Source of the DNA: Primula veris
Taxonomy: Eukaryota > Streptophyta > Magnoliopsida > Ericales > Primulaceae
Assembly: GCA_963682055.1 (NCBI GenBank)
Contig: OY821751.1
Span: 10,788,001 to 10,852,000, forward strand
Direction: 5' to 3'
Length of the DNA stretch: 64,000 nucleotides
Part shown: positions 22,873 through 35,172 of the stretch, one piece after another
Numbering within the stretch: the first letter of the stretch is position 1
Layout: every line of letters starts with the position of its first letter
The notes under the pieces: model-generated
The model's input: only the letters and a program-made list of their open reading frames with translations
Told to the model about the DNA's origin: nothing
Databases searched by the model: none
Program-made: the position numbers and the translations under genes

Positions 22873-23148
22873 ATGGTTTACGAGTCATTTGCTTGTTCGG
22901 AAAATAAACCGACGAAAATTGCTTCGAAGAGGCTAATAATGTTGAATCAGTACTATAGTTTGAGGTATATTATTGTGATGGTGGCTCTTACGGTGGCGTT
23001 GGTGGTGGCACCATTGGTGCTTCCACCACTTCCTCCGCCTCCGCTCATGCTGCTTTTTGTCCCAGTGGCGATCATGGCGGTGTTGGTTTTGTTGGGTTTG
23101 TGTCCTCCCGAAATGCCGAACATGATGAAGTCAATTTATAACAATTAG
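22873..23148 (+). CDS. ARGOS/OSR-like small membrane protein, copy 2
   Basis: 91 aa, intact, with a hydrophilic N-terminus (MVYESFACSENKPTKIASKR) followed by the OSR domain: YYSLRYIIVMVALTVALVVA, then PLVLPPLPPPP and LMLLFVPVAIMAVLVLLGLC, then a short polar tail. The order YxSLxxxxLLVxLT...LVLPPLPPPPxMLLxVPxxIM closely follows ARGOS. ARGOS-family proteins sit in ER/Golgi membranes, raise organ size through longer cell proliferation or expansion, and lower ethylene sensitivity. A TATA box precedes it. This is the best preserved of the three copies. Family members are usually hormone induced; nothing in the sequence proves that here. Confidence 0.88.
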   Translation: MVYESFACSENKPTKIASKRLIMLNQYYSLRYIIVMVALTVALVVAPLVLPPLPPPPLMLLFVPVAIMAVLVLLGLCPPEMPNMMKSIYNN

Positions 23149-26100
23149 TATATATTATCGTATAGAAGTATATATAAACTCTCTTCGATCGAGCAGCAGA
23201 ACCAACACCTATATTCCAAGGCTATTCAAAAAAAAGAGATCGATTTTGAAGGCGTCACCCACTGATTACAATTTTTTTTGTTATCAATTCTGAGACATGT
23301 TATTTTGGTATATTATAAGGATATGTTCGCAACGGCAGAGATCCTCCATTCTCTTGATCTGTCTCTTTGTATGCCACAATATCGAATGTTTCCAGTTGAG
23401 TTAAATTTGGTATTTCTTATGTTTAGTTTATGATCATGTATGTCAATTTAATGATATCATTTTAATCATGCTAATGAAATGAAAGTGATCAATAGCAAAG
23501 TTTAATTTCACATGAATTAACATTTTTCATTTTCTTCTACTTAATAGCTTAAAAGTTGTGTTCATACATTATTTTCAATCTTCTATTTTTTGGAATAGAG
23601 TTAAGACGTCATTTAAAGTTAAAATGTGAATAGAATGTGCCTTTGAATTTTCAAGATATACGTATATCATGTGACTATTCATTGTCTATGCCCAAACACC
23701 GATCAAGCAGTTTGGCGAAAGTTGATGAAATTTGTTTCATTTCCTAAGATTTTTAATGATTCGTGAAGGAGAGGGAAACCCTATTTAACATGACCGAACT
23801 AATAATTATTTTCTTTCGAAAAATCAAAAGTTTCACTAGTATTTGAATAACTAAAGGTACAAAAACAAAAGTAAAAATTGATCTAAACATTTCAATGACT
23901 TGTGAATCGGCAATCTCATGCAATTAATTCTTAGTGCACGAAGACAAACTAATTACAATTTTATGCTACCCCAAAAAACTATTAACCATCATGTGATATT
24001 TTGGTCTCATTTCAATAGTATATCATTTACGTCAGTAAAAATATACAAAAAACTATAAGAAACAAAGAAAAGACTACAAATTTAAATTTCCAACAAATGA
24101 TTTTTGTAAAATAATTAAAATTATAAAAATCAACAAAACTTAAAAGATAATATAAAAATAGTGTAAAACCTGACTATAAAATCAACAAAAAACAAAAAAT
24201 AAATACAAAGATATATACAAAATAATAAAAGGTAATGACAATCATATTTGAAGGGACTGATAATCATATTAAACCGTATCACAACCAAAGTGAAGTGAAA
24301 TATAAGAAATTGATTAAATGATAACTAAACTGAACTACCGAAAATGACAAATAACTTGAGTTGAACGATAGCAATATCTCAACGGAAGGACAGCACAGTG
24401 AAATGAATAACAAGCAAATTGAAACAAATATTGATCAAATTAAAATGAATGACAACCAAATTGACAGAAAGACAATCAAATTGGAGCAAATGACAATCAA
24501 AACTTAAAAGTCTTATGCTTTCTCTATGCCTAAACAATATGTAAGAAATTTGTCATTTCATTATTTGTTCTTACCATGTGATTTAAATAAATAATGATTT
24601 ATGAAGGTGAGGGAACCAATTTTCACACGACTGAACTAGCAGGTTTGTTTCGGAAAAATCAACAGTTTAGGTACTTCAATAAATGGAGACACAAAAGTGT
24701 TGGGCTAAAAGTAAAATACACCTAAACTTTTTACCTATGTCCTGATCCTTTCTAATTATCTACAAAACCATGGGCAAACACAAAACTACCAACTAATTTA
24801 GATAAACATATATACTTGCACTGTTTTGTCCTTGAACCATAATTGAAGTTTTAACTGTGGGCTTTTAATTCTTGATACATCTGGATTAAGACCAAGTAAT
24901 CATATTTAGAAGTGGTTTTGTTTTTTAAATAATTACTAATGCTCCAACAGCGTAAATATTCACCAACCAGCTGGTGTTTGTATATATATATATATATATG
25001 TTATACTACTAATAAAAAGTTCTCACTTGAAGAATCAACTTGTACAAGACATGCCTTGCATTGGCTTCACAAATGGATCTACTTAATTCGATATATATAT
25101 ACATAACATGTCAGCCATAGATAATCTTTGTAGTGTTGTTTAAGCAAATAATTTTATTTATCATCATCATATTTTGACATATCAGGACTTATTTAGCTTT
25201 TCGACACTTTCGTTACTTCATGTCTTGTAAGTTATTTTATTATTAATTCCGTGGTATCTTTGTCCCTTTTGGCTTAATACTTTCTTATATAGGGACCGTA
25301 TTGTTATTTTTAGAGTGGACAACACAAATTAATTTTTGGTGTAGAGAATATTTAATCGCTATATCAGAGAACTCACGTATTATGAGTTATTGGAGAGGCT
25401 GCCTGCGAATCTTCTACCCCTATTCTTTATTCATTTTCGTGTTTTCTTACTTGTTTTATCAAAAAAAATATATAAATTAGTCTAAATTAAACATTAAATT
25501 TTAGAAAAATTATCTAAAATAATATTATATCCAAATGTTTTAAAATTTGAATACAATATAATATAAAATCTTATAAATTTGCGGAACAAGTTGTGAAAAA
25601 TTAAAATTTGATTGAAAATAAGTAAGTGGGCATGAAAGGGGAGAAATAATATGAGGTAAAATATTTGTACTGCTACCATAGTTCTTTTCTATTCTCATAT
25701 TTTTTGTGATTTCATCACTTCCTAGCAGGGACAGAGCAGGCACGCAGTATTTTTTTTTTTTTTTTTTAGATATGATAAACGTTTTGCAAATGATGTTCCA
25801 CAATGTTCAATAAGCTCCATATTTTATTTTTCAACTGTATTTTTAATAAATTCGGAGCATATATTTTATTTATATTGAATACAACTAATGAACTAGAAGA
25901 CAAATGATTTTAAAGTTCAACGATTCTCAAGTTTTTTGAGAAACTATACAAGTTTTTTTTAGAAGAAATCATCTTATTGTTAAAATGTAAAACCCAAAAA
26001 CTGGTCTTCTTATAACAAAAAATACATAATGATAGTAGTATCAAAGTAATTTTTACCAAAAAGTTGCAATGTTTTTTCAATCGTAGCAAAAACTCATGGA

Positions 26101-26184
26101 TAGATATTTCTGAGGTTGCTATTTAAGATATTTTCGAAGCCCGAATATGATAAATTCAGCAAAAAAAAAAAAAAGACAAAATCA
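23149..26184. other. Long gene-free stretch
   Basis: No gene recognised. 23680-23890 and 24522-24735 are diverged direct repeats (GGAGAGGGAAACC / GGTGAGGGAACC; CGAACTAATAATTATTTTC / TGAACTAGCAGGTTTGTTTC). Between them, 24290-24520 holds degenerate 18-20 bp repeats of the type AATGACAACCAAATTGA. A (TA)n run lies at about 24982-25000. Confidence 0.55.
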
Positions 26185-26260
26185 TCTAAGAAGATTTGAA
26201 CCCACACAAAAAAGAATTATAAGATAGAACAATTAACCACTAAGCTACATAAGTTCCTAA
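26185..26260 (-). repeat. tRNA-derived SINE-like fragment
   Basis: On the minus strand an A-box-like TAGCTTAGTGGTTAA (26233-26247) is followed about 30 nt later by a B-box GGGTTCAAATC (26193-26203), the internal RNA polymerase III promoter arrangement. No cloverleaf was completed. Likely a SINE head or a decayed tRNA. Confidence 0.35.
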
Positions 26261-26684
26261 TCATATATTAACATATAAAATACTAGTTATTTAAAATCCA
26301 GTGGGACACCTTCCCCCATTAATCCTACACTCCCTCCGCCCCTTCCTCTTACTATTTTCGATCGCTCAAAGTATTTGTGTTCATCATTGATACCACAACA
26401 AGGTCGCTTCTACCGCTAGTTTTGAATTTTATTTTTATTTTCCACCCGTTCTATCAAATTCAATGGATCAATAATTCAATGCATGTTCTGATGCAACAAT
26501 TGGTGTTGCTGTGTACAACTAAAAGTGTTGACGTAGAGGATAACTTGGCTAGAGTTAGGGTTTTGAAGAGAAAAATGGAAAAAACCCTAGCCATACCATT
26601 GTCCAGCGCTGTTAGCTAGGGCTCATCCAGACTCAGTTAGTTTTCCCTCACCCGTGGGCCCATCCGGGATGGTTTATATGAGTG
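26261..26684. other. Intergenic stretch, no gene recognised
   Basis: An 80-codon frame at 26377-26619 has no recognisable motif and a composition like its surroundings; not called. Confidence 0.4.
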
Positions 26685-26689
26685 GTTTG

Positions 26690-27450
26690 TGTTAGAACCT
26701 ATTTTATAGTGTCTAATAATTACTGTTTTTTGTCATTATTTTGATAAACAACACTTAGTATTTATTGTGTTAAATATTCAATATGCTTCTAATAATGTTT
26801 TATGAAGTTACACTTTCAGTTGTAACTGACTTATACAGCTGAAAGTTATTGGCAGACATGTCAAAAATTCTGTAGAGATGCGATTTATTGATTAAGAAAG
26901 ATATCATGATGAAGATAAACAAACGTGGGCAATCTCAGAATATATTGTGAATATTTACGCAACAAAGATTTATCAAGAAAGTTAACAATTGAAGAAAAAT
27001 ATTGAGTGATCAATCAAGAGGAAGTAAAATTGGAAAGCTTATTCTATCAGTGTATTGTGTTACATTTTGTGTAAGCACTATATATAAGTGCATAATAGAC
27101 ACATGGTTTGATCATTTATTCAGAAATGAAAGTTTATTCTCCTAGAATAATGTGCTATTACTAGAGAGATAGACTACGGCGGGAGGCCATCTAGAATAGT
27201 TGAGAGAAGTAATAACAAAAGAAGTATTAGTTTAAACAGTAAGAGAGTTAGTGGTTTTGTAAGACTTATATACTTTTTGTAAGATTTCTCTTTATTCTAA
27301 TCCGAATAAGAGCTCCGGAGAATAGATTTGGTTGAACTGATTGAGTATTAAACGTGCAGTTATTGATTGATAACTGAATTATTGAAAGTTCAATTGTAAA
27401 TTAAATGTGCATCACTGCATCTTAGAGTATTAAAGCATTTAGTTATTTCA
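26690..27450. mobile_element. Solo LTR, family C copy 1
   Basis: 761 bp from TGTTAGAACCTATTTT to GCATTTAGTTATTTCA with perfect duplications GTTTG (26685-26689, 27451-27455). An LTR-like promoter segment with CACTATATATAAGTGCATAA lies at about 27076-27097. The layout resembles copia-type LTRs that start TGT(T/C)AGAAC and end TTTCA; a likely relative is at 55022-56011. Confidence 0.82.
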
Positions 27451-27616
27451 GTTTGGGTTGCTCCGGAAATATCCATTCTAGAATGTCGTATGAGATCAAA
27501 ACTGGGAAAGAAATAGTATGCGATTTAGAGAACCAAAGGTACAACGGATATGGATGCTAAAGAAAAAAATATTAAAAATAGAAGATAAAGAAGCCCTACT
27601 TCCTAGACCTAACATG

Positions 27617-29031
27617 TGTTGGTTTTGTACTATATCGAAAATCAATAAAATAAATAACAAATGACTGCAAAAGAAATAAATAATTTTATTTCTCACAATT
27701 GGAATATAAATTACAATTCCTGACTCAACAGAATTAAAATTACACTAATTTAAATTCCAGGCAGATTTAATATAAATTATTAAACTGCTGGACTGAATTG
27801 TAATTGTTTGAAACTGTCAGACAGAATAGTATATTACTAAACTGCTGGACTGTTTAACAATTAAAAGAAACTGCCAGACAGAATAGTATGATTACTAAAT
27901 GTCTGGACTATTTCTGTAAATAAAATAAATTACAGAACTGAAATATAAATTACAGAATAGGAAAGGACTGGAAAGTAAATACATAAAGTAAATTACAGAA
28001 AGTAAACAGTACTGGAAAGTAATTACAGAAAAAAAACAGTACTGAAATGAAATAGACAGAATGTAAATTACAGAATAGTAAATGACTAAAATGAAATGAA
28101 CAGAATAATAAAAAACTGAAAAATAAATAGCAGAAATTAAAAGAAGAGGCAACTGCTGGTCAGTTTTCCTTAAACAATATTTCTCGAACCACCTTTAAAG
28201 GTTTCTGGTTTCGGAACTTTGTTTCCAAGGTATAACTTCTGTCTCAAAGTGGCTCATATGGAAACCGGCACCGAACCACAGGTCGAGCTGTTGGTGGTGC
28301 GATTCTCTCTCTAATGTGTATGCTTATGCTGTGAGTTGTGTGTTGTGATTGTGTCTGAAATGAGAGGGGGAGGGCTGCCTTTTATAGGCTTCCTTGAAAC
28401 CGCAGCCATAATGATCATTTAATTCTGGTAGTTACACCCCCCAGAATCCGCCCACTTATTTCTGAAACTGCTACAATTTAATCTCATTTATTGCTGGCGT
28501 TTCAAACGCTGGAAACTCTAGGGACTACTTTTGTATTTTATACAAAACTCCCTTTTCAGATTTGACCCAAGACCCCAAGACCCGAGACCCGAGACATTCT
28601 CCAAATCCCAAGCCCAAGCCCGCACCCACGCTCGTGACCCGATACCCGAACGAGCGCGTGTGTGTGATACACACTAATACTCTTAGATGTATGTGGACAT
28701 GTTAGTTTAACAATACATGGGTTGATATTGTATATATATATTGTAAAATTAACTCTTAATCTTTCAATATGGGATAACCCTCAATGGTTTTTCCATTTAC
28801 CATTTCATTTTCCAGAATTGAACTTTCGAGAGCCCAACTTTGAAGCCGATTAGTATTCACACCTATTCTCCGAATAGGTCATGCGATATACCGTTACGAA
28901 GCTTGTCACACGAGCTACTCAATCGCGTTGAGTATGGTATTAACAACTCAGCATTGTCACATATAATATCGACTCGAAATTGGTCTTGTGACCATTCGGA
29001 AACACCCATGTAAAAACATGTTTTTCCAACA
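27617..29031. mobile_element. Solo LTR, family B copy 2
   Basis: 1415 bp from TGTTGGTTTTGTAC to TGTTTTTCCAACA; flanks acatg and acata, a 5-bp duplication with one mismatch. It carries the same CTGCCAGACAGAATAGTATG / ACTAAACTGCTGGACTG repeats and the AGGTCGAGCTGTTGGTGG block as the copy at 5227-6532. In place of the minisatellite it has a shorter run of CCCAAGACCC-type words (28562-28610). Confidence 0.85.
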
Positions 29032-29057
29032 ACATACACACCCGTAATAGAACCAAC

Positions 29058-29614
29058 CTATGTTGCACCGGTACGGGTACGAGTAACATATTAGGTACGG
29101 TACGGGTACGCCGATACGGTAAAAGTTAAATTTTTTAGATACGGTACGACTACGATACTTCAATATATAATAATTATATTTAATATTTATGTTACACATT
29201 TTCAAGTTAAATAGATCAACTTGTATATTATTTACTTTTGTGGATTTTTAGTCTTAATATTTTGAATGCTTTGGATGAATTTATACAATAAAATGAAACT
29301 TACATAAAATTGTAATATTTCTGTAATACATATTTTCAATTCTATAAGTTTTAGTACAAATTTTTAGAATCCAAGTGACCTCTCCAATATAATTTAAGTG
29401 TGATGGTAGGTTTTTATAATTTTATACATATATTACTACTTAAAACCACCAAATATTTGGACCATAAAATTTTTCGAACTATACCAGACGGTCAAATCAG
29501 TCAAAAATTCGTCGATACGTATTTGCCGTAACCGGTACGGATTTTACCGTACCGTATCGATACCCATACCGAGTTCTCGAAAAATTCAAAAACTGTGGTA
29601 CCGGTGCTACCTAG
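29058..29614. mobile_element. Non-autonomous hAT element (MITE)
   Basis: 557 bp; ends CTATGTTGCACCGGTAC and inverted CTAGGTAGCACCGGTAC, with perfect 8-bp duplications GAACCAAC at 29050-29057 and 29615-29622. Subterminal repeats of GGTACGGGTACG and TACCGTACCG lie inside each end. No coding capacity. Confidence 0.9.
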
Positions 29615-29855
29615 GAACCAACTAAAGAATAAGTTTGAGATGTAGGGGTATTTTGAAGAAATTTCGTAGCCAATTTGGGATATGTTTTTGCAACTTCATC
29701 ACATATTTTATTAACAGCATGAATGATGATGTGGATGAAATTTGTTCTCAAGAAGGAAGAACAACTCGCGACTTACCATCACTAGGCATTGCGGGTTAAT
29801 ACTCGGGAGAGGGAGACATAATATGTCTTCTGGTAGTTGTGTTTCTTTTGGTAAA

Positions 29856-30616
29856 AGGAAAAAATATGTTTAATGACATCAACTAACATAAATTAATAAA
29901 ATATGAACCAAACTACTGACATTAATAATTGAGATAACTAAATATATATTTTTTTCTAAATTGGGGACCTCCGTCAATTTAATTAGACGAAAGTTAAGTT
30001 TAAATTCTATTTCAGTCCAAAATTTTATAAAACATATGAATTTAACACGAAAAGTTTATAAATTTATATTTTTAACATACCCATTAACAAATAGATACAT
30101 ATATATATACTCATACGTATACATAAAATATACAAAAAAATACAAAAAATACACAATATATATATATATATATAATGTTTTATACAAAAAATTAATTTTT
30201 TATAAAAAAAATTAACTTTTTTTTAATATTTTTAAAAATTAAATATATATTTTTAAAAGGTATGCACTTTTTGAAGTGATTTTGTTTTTAAAAACAATTA
30301 ACTTTTTTAATAAAAATATTTTTTTCCAAAAATAAGTTGATTTTTTTTATTAAAAAAAGTAATTTTTTTCTATAACGTTATATATATATATAATTGTGTA
30401 TTTTTCTTTTTTTGTATTTTATGTATATGTAACTATTTGTTTATGGGTATGTTAAAAATATAAAATTATAAACTTTTCGGGTTATATTTATATGTTTTAT
30501 AAAATTTGGGACTGAAATGGAATTTAAACTTAACTTCCGTCCAATTGTTAATGTCGGTAGTTTAGTTCCCATTTTGTTAATGCATGATAATTGGGGTCAC
30601 TAAATCTATTTTTTTC
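29856..30616. mobile_element. Foldback Mutator-like element
   Basis: 761 bp made almost entirely of two inverted arms of about 350 bp, e.g. AAGTTAAGTTTAAATTCTAT / inverted CCATTTCAGTCC, and TTTTTAACATACCCATTAAC on the left versus GGGTATGTTAAAAATATA on the right. The flanks share CTTTTGGTAAA (29845-29855, 30617-30627), giving a 10- or 11-bp duplication. The long inverted repeats and duplication length fit a non-autonomous MULE. Its open frame is an artefact. Confidence 0.82.
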
Positions 30617-30627
30617 CTTTTGGTAAA

Positions 30628-31530
30628 TGTAGGTAGTGAGGTATATTCAAATATTTTGTTTTATGGTAAACCCTATACTAATTATTCCGATCTTTATGCA
30701 AAAAAAAGGTCTTTGGCAAAGTACAATAATATTGTTGTTTCCTAAGTATAATGTGGTAAACTGAGAAAGTCTCGAGAAATCCAAGGTCGAGAGTTTGTTT
30801 ACCTACGAACGTGTTCACCCTCTATTTGAGGATCTTGAGGTTGGTATAGTTCATCAAGGATATGGGTATAATTCGAGTCAAATTGTTGATGTGAAGTTGA
30901 AGCCTATGACACATTCTGTGCTTTCTCGAGACTTACTTTTTTGCTCGGACTGCTAGCTCGGAATTTCTTTCTCTTCCCTGAGGAAGGGCCTTCTTAATCG
31001 AATCATAATATGATACTTGCTTTTCAGTCTCTTTCAAAATTAGGTTGCTACTCAGTCACCCCTTATTCCATTCCTTCATTAACAACTCGACGATAATTAC
31101 AATGACCATATTTGGACGGATATTTTAAAATGGTTATTGGAATAAATTAGTTTCTCTAATAACCTATAGAGGTTATGGGTTTAGAAAAAAATAGAAGATG
31201 TTGGATTTGTTATTGAGTTTCGCGAACCCAGGTTGTGTAATGAAATCACCAAAGAAGATTGAGTTTGTAGAAACGGTTATATTTTGGATGAAATTGGTAA
31301 GATAATATTTTTTGATGAATGGCATGATTTGTTCGGACAAACATGTGATCGTGATAAATGTAACACAACAGATATTAAAACCGTGGTGTGTTTCTCTGAC
31401 GCCCGTGAGACCCTTACCGATAAATTTAGTCGTGTTTTAATTTTCTTTGGGGGGAATATGGTGGATTTGTAATTTTGGGGGTAATCACATTAAGTTTTCT
31501 ACTTTTGGTGATGGAATTTACATTAATTAT
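30628..31530 (+). other. Coding-like but unidentified decayed sequence, left part
   Basis: Stretches of less AT-rich sequence translate to protein-like segments with stops between, e.g. YERVHPLFEDLEVGIVHQGY from about 30806 and YILDEIGKIIFFDEWHDLFG from about 31276. No family recognised. The segment continues past the hAT-like insertion into 32093-32750. Confidence 0.3.
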
Positions 31531-32092
31531 TACGGTTGGGTAAAAAATAGGCAAACTCAACCCGTAACCTAACCCGTGCAGATTGGGCCGGGTTGAGTGT
31601 CCAAAAAAATTACGGGTTGGGTAAGGTTAGGGGTTTTCAAACTGCGGGTAAATCCGTCCCAAACCGTTTCAATCCGCAATATATTTATATAAATATAAAA
31701 ATGATATATTTATGTATATATTGTGTGTATTTCAATATATTCACCTCCTACCCTTATAATACTTTAGTTTTGTTACTTTTTCGCGAATGTTCTAAAAATA
31801 TTTTGATTGATTTTATTTTATATTCTCTTTGAAATAACAATTTATTTAAAATTTAGGTTATTTATGCAAAATATGAAAAATAAAGTACCAAAACGGAAAC
31901 TAAATAATGAATCCGAACCCAATCCGCAATTTATTTTGCGGGTTGGGTTGTGTTGGAGTTTTAATTGTAACGGGTTGAGTTGAGTTGATATTTAAATTTT
32001 ATCAATCTGTCCCTATGCGCCCCACAATTTATTTTACGGGTTAGGTTAGTATTGAGCTCACTCCGTTTAAATACGTCCCGTGCACACCTCTA
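31531..32092. mobile_element. Non-autonomous hAT-like element
   Basis: 562 bp with perfect 8-bp duplications TTAATTAT (31523-31530, 32093-32100). The right end, read inverted, is TAGAGGTGTGCACGGGACG, a common plant hAT terminus; the left end TACGGTTGGGTA is a poorer match. Subterminal repeats of CAACCCGTAACC and CGGGTTGGGT are present. Confidence 0.65.
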
Positions 32093-32750
32093 TTAATTAT
32101 GTATGGACAATTATGACATTTTTTTCTTAAGAAATTATTTCTATAGCCAATGGTCTTATTTTTCAAAACTACCTGGTATTCATTTAGCCTCGACATTAAG
32201 GAATGTTCTGAGACTTGAGTCGGCCATTTGGACAAACGGGTAACAGAATTACGAATTCTTAAAGTTGGAATTCTATTTAGATTTTTCTACTTTGCCAACT
32301 CGACCACTCTATAGAAAATTAATTATCTTTCTACTTTGCTTTTCATTAGCGCTTTCAATGGCCTCGCATGCCCTGGTTTAGCTTGTTCGACCTTAACCCC
32401 ATTACGGATGGACAAATATGTTTAGAAAGAAAAAGAGAGAGTTAATTTGTCCCCTCTCCTTTCAGTTTCAATTAATTTCTCGATATCTCGTTCCAATCTC
32501 AGGAGGTATAGGAAACAGCTTTCCATTCGGTTGAAATTGAGTGAATGGACAGATGACGCCTATTTGGTCGTTTTGAAACTAAAATCTCTATGGTTTTATC
32601 ACGGAGGACTGAGCTATGGTTTTTTAAAGTTGAGTAATGGTGGTGTCCAAACTGTTCGCCAGCAAATTTGTTACTTGTCACAAACTGCTTTAAGTCGTCG
32701 AAATTCTGTTAAACTTTATGAAAAATAACTCCGACAGTTAGGAAAATATT
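32093..32750 (+). other. Coding-like but unidentified decayed sequence, right part
   Basis: The frame at about 32447-32728 reads TDDAYLVVLKLKSLWFYHGG followed by LSYGFLKLSNGGVQTVRQQI and ends in stops. It looks like old coding sequence but no family is recognised. The overlapping minus-strand frame is treated as a shadow. Confidence 0.25.
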
Positions 32751-32831
32751 ACCATTAGATTTGTTCTATTCGAATAAACGGTTAGTGAGTAGAGAGAGAA
32801 TTACACCAGCAACAGCCAGACCGTGATTCGG
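32751..32831 (-). mobile_element. Fragment of LTR family B copy 3, left of the CACTA element
   Basis: Read inverted, this piece (CCGAATCACGGTCTGGCTGT then TGCTGGTGTAATTCTCTCTC) aligns with the AGGTCGAGCTGTTGGTGGTG then CGATTCTCTCTC part of the 27617 LTR. It diverges below about 32760. The other part of the same LTR is at 41550-42024. Confidence 0.6.
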
Positions 32832-33526
32832 TACTACTAGAAAACAGGTCAAATATGGCGGTTTTTTTAAATGCGATAACAAAACCGCCTTAATTATTAG
32901 CAATAAAGACGGTTCTTTTAGAGGTGGAAATCAACCGCCTTTAAAGAAAACAATAGAGGCGGTTCTTTTAGAGGCGAAAATCAACCGCCTTTAAAAAAAA
33001 CAATAGAGGCGGTTCAAAATTACCGCCGTTAAAGACACTATAACCGCCGTTTTTGGCGAATTACGATATTAAAGAATTGAACAACTTTTTAGAACTAAAA
33101 AATGAATTTTAGTTAAATTCTAAATTATATTTTTATTAAATTTGTTTAAAAGTAAGATATATAGGAACAAATAGATTGACCGGTTTATGCTCACTTCATA
33201 AGAAGTGAGTAGAAGAGCTCTACAAGTATAACTTTTTTAATTAAAACGGATGATTAATGTGTTTAATTATTACTTTTTAATTATAAGTTGCATAAATAAA
33301 ACACAAAGATAATAATAATTTCAAAACAAATTTTGGCTTAGAAAAACGCTTGTGATAGCGCTACCAAATTATATTACTAACCTTGTATATGATATGTATG
33401 ACTTACTCTAGAAAATAAAAATTATTGGAGGGTATATATAGTTATGTTTGAATTTCCCAGTACAACATTTTGGGTATCATTATTTTTAATTTCTTTGACC
33501 TTTGCAGTTTGTACGGGTATTAATGA

Positions 33527-33560
<34 letters not shown>

Positions 33561-33561
<1 letters not shown>

Positions 33562-33854
33562 CATTCTATTATAATAAGCCAACCCAAGCCAAATGAGACT
33601 GCCCAATTTAACCATTTTTTTTTCTAAAAATACCTGTGCACCTTTATATTAATTACAATAATACCATACTCCCATAAAAATGTAAAAATTAAAAACTAAT
33701 AAAACTATTTATCACTCTTTAACAACCAAATATTCTTTTAAATCTTAAACTATGTTTTTTTTTTTTCTATTATCCATATATTTATATCATAACTATACTT
33801 ATATTTTTATTGCATTACGAGCCGCACACATAACGCGTGGGGCACAATTACTAG
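33561..33854 (+). mobile_element. Non-autonomous Helitron, copy 2, nested in CACTA
   Basis: Starts TCATTCTATTATAATAAGCC and ends AATTACTAG followed by T. A decayed terminal hairpin (CACACATAACGCGTG) precedes the end. Both sides are TA runs. Confidence 0.75.
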
Positions 33855-34263
33855 TATATATATATATATAAAAGAATAAGATAAAAATGTTTGGGTTAGA
33901 CACCCGATCACTATTAATATATATGTATATATACGATTAATTAGGAGTAGCTAGGCGCATATATATTTTAGTGGCAGTTGAAAAAATTCCCCCAATCATA
34001 TTTGTTTCACGTCCACTACAACCCATAATAGAACACCACGCACGTCTCTCTCTAGCTCCCCACTTTTTCTCGTAATTCTCTGCACCCATTAAAGGTACAT
34101 CTCTTAATCTCTCTGCTCGATCTTCCTTTTCATTGATTTGTGATTATAAGTTATTTATGAGTAATTACTTATAAATAGTTACTTATGAAACACTTATACA
34201 TGTATGTTTGATTTTGATTTTGTTGAACTATATTGAAATTGGTTGATAATTAATACAATACAT

Positions 34264-35085
34264 ATTCAGTTTGATTTGGAAAATTGTTTTCTCTGTAATC
34301 AAAGTTAAATTCATATAAACGTATCTGTACATAAATAATGTATTGTGGGTTGTTACTTATGATTAGTTTCTTATGAAAGACACAATAAATTATGTATGTA
34401 CAGTATGTATGTAACTTAACCACAATTGAAAGTTTTTTATTTTCGTAGCGGTGATGATTATAACCAAACAATTACTAAGATAATTGAGCGAGCAGTAGTA
34501 ATATAGTGTCTAATTCGACTTATAAGTTATATTGTTGGAAAAAAAATTAAACTTCTTGAACTTTTACCGGATCAGGACAGTTGTAATATAAATGTAGAAT
34601 TTGGTTTTATTAAGAAAATATTTGTTAACTTACTATTGTACATGGTAAGAAAAAACCTCAGTTCAATGGCTAACTAGTACCAATTATTTAAAAGAAAAAA
34701 CGTTCATTGGACTTCCAATATAATATAATGCTTCTCAGTAAACATAATTGTACATACAAAACGTGAATAGTTTTTGGCAGATTCAGTTTGATTTGGAAAA
34801 TTGTTTTGTGTGTTATCAAAGTCAAATTCTTAGTAAACGTATCTGTACATACATAATGTATTATGGCCTTCTGGGTTCTTACTTATGAATAGTTTATTAT
34901 GAAACACACAATACATCATCTATGTGCAAGTATATGACCGGTTGAAAGTTTTTCATTTTCGTAGTGGTGATGATTATAACCAACCAATTACTAAGATAAT
35001 GGAGCTAACAATAGTAATTTAGTGTTAAGTTTTGTTTATAAGTTATATTGTTGGAAAAATTTTACACTTCTTGGACTTTTCTTCT
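34264..35085. repeat. Tandem duplication of about 520 bp in the CACTA 5' region
   Basis: 34264-34563 and 34787-35082 are similar: both run TGATTTGGAAAATTGTTTT, AAACGTATCTGTACATA, AAGTTTTTYATTTTCGTAG, GTGATGATTATAACCAA and ATAAGTTATATTGTTGGAAA. The duplicate lies just upstream of the TPase start. Confidence 0.8.
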
Positions 35086-35172
35086 TATAATGAGCTTCAT
35101 ATATGCAATTGTTAAGTCTTATTTCCATTCTTTTCTTTTTTAAGGTGAAAGTATTAATAGGAATTAGTTCAT

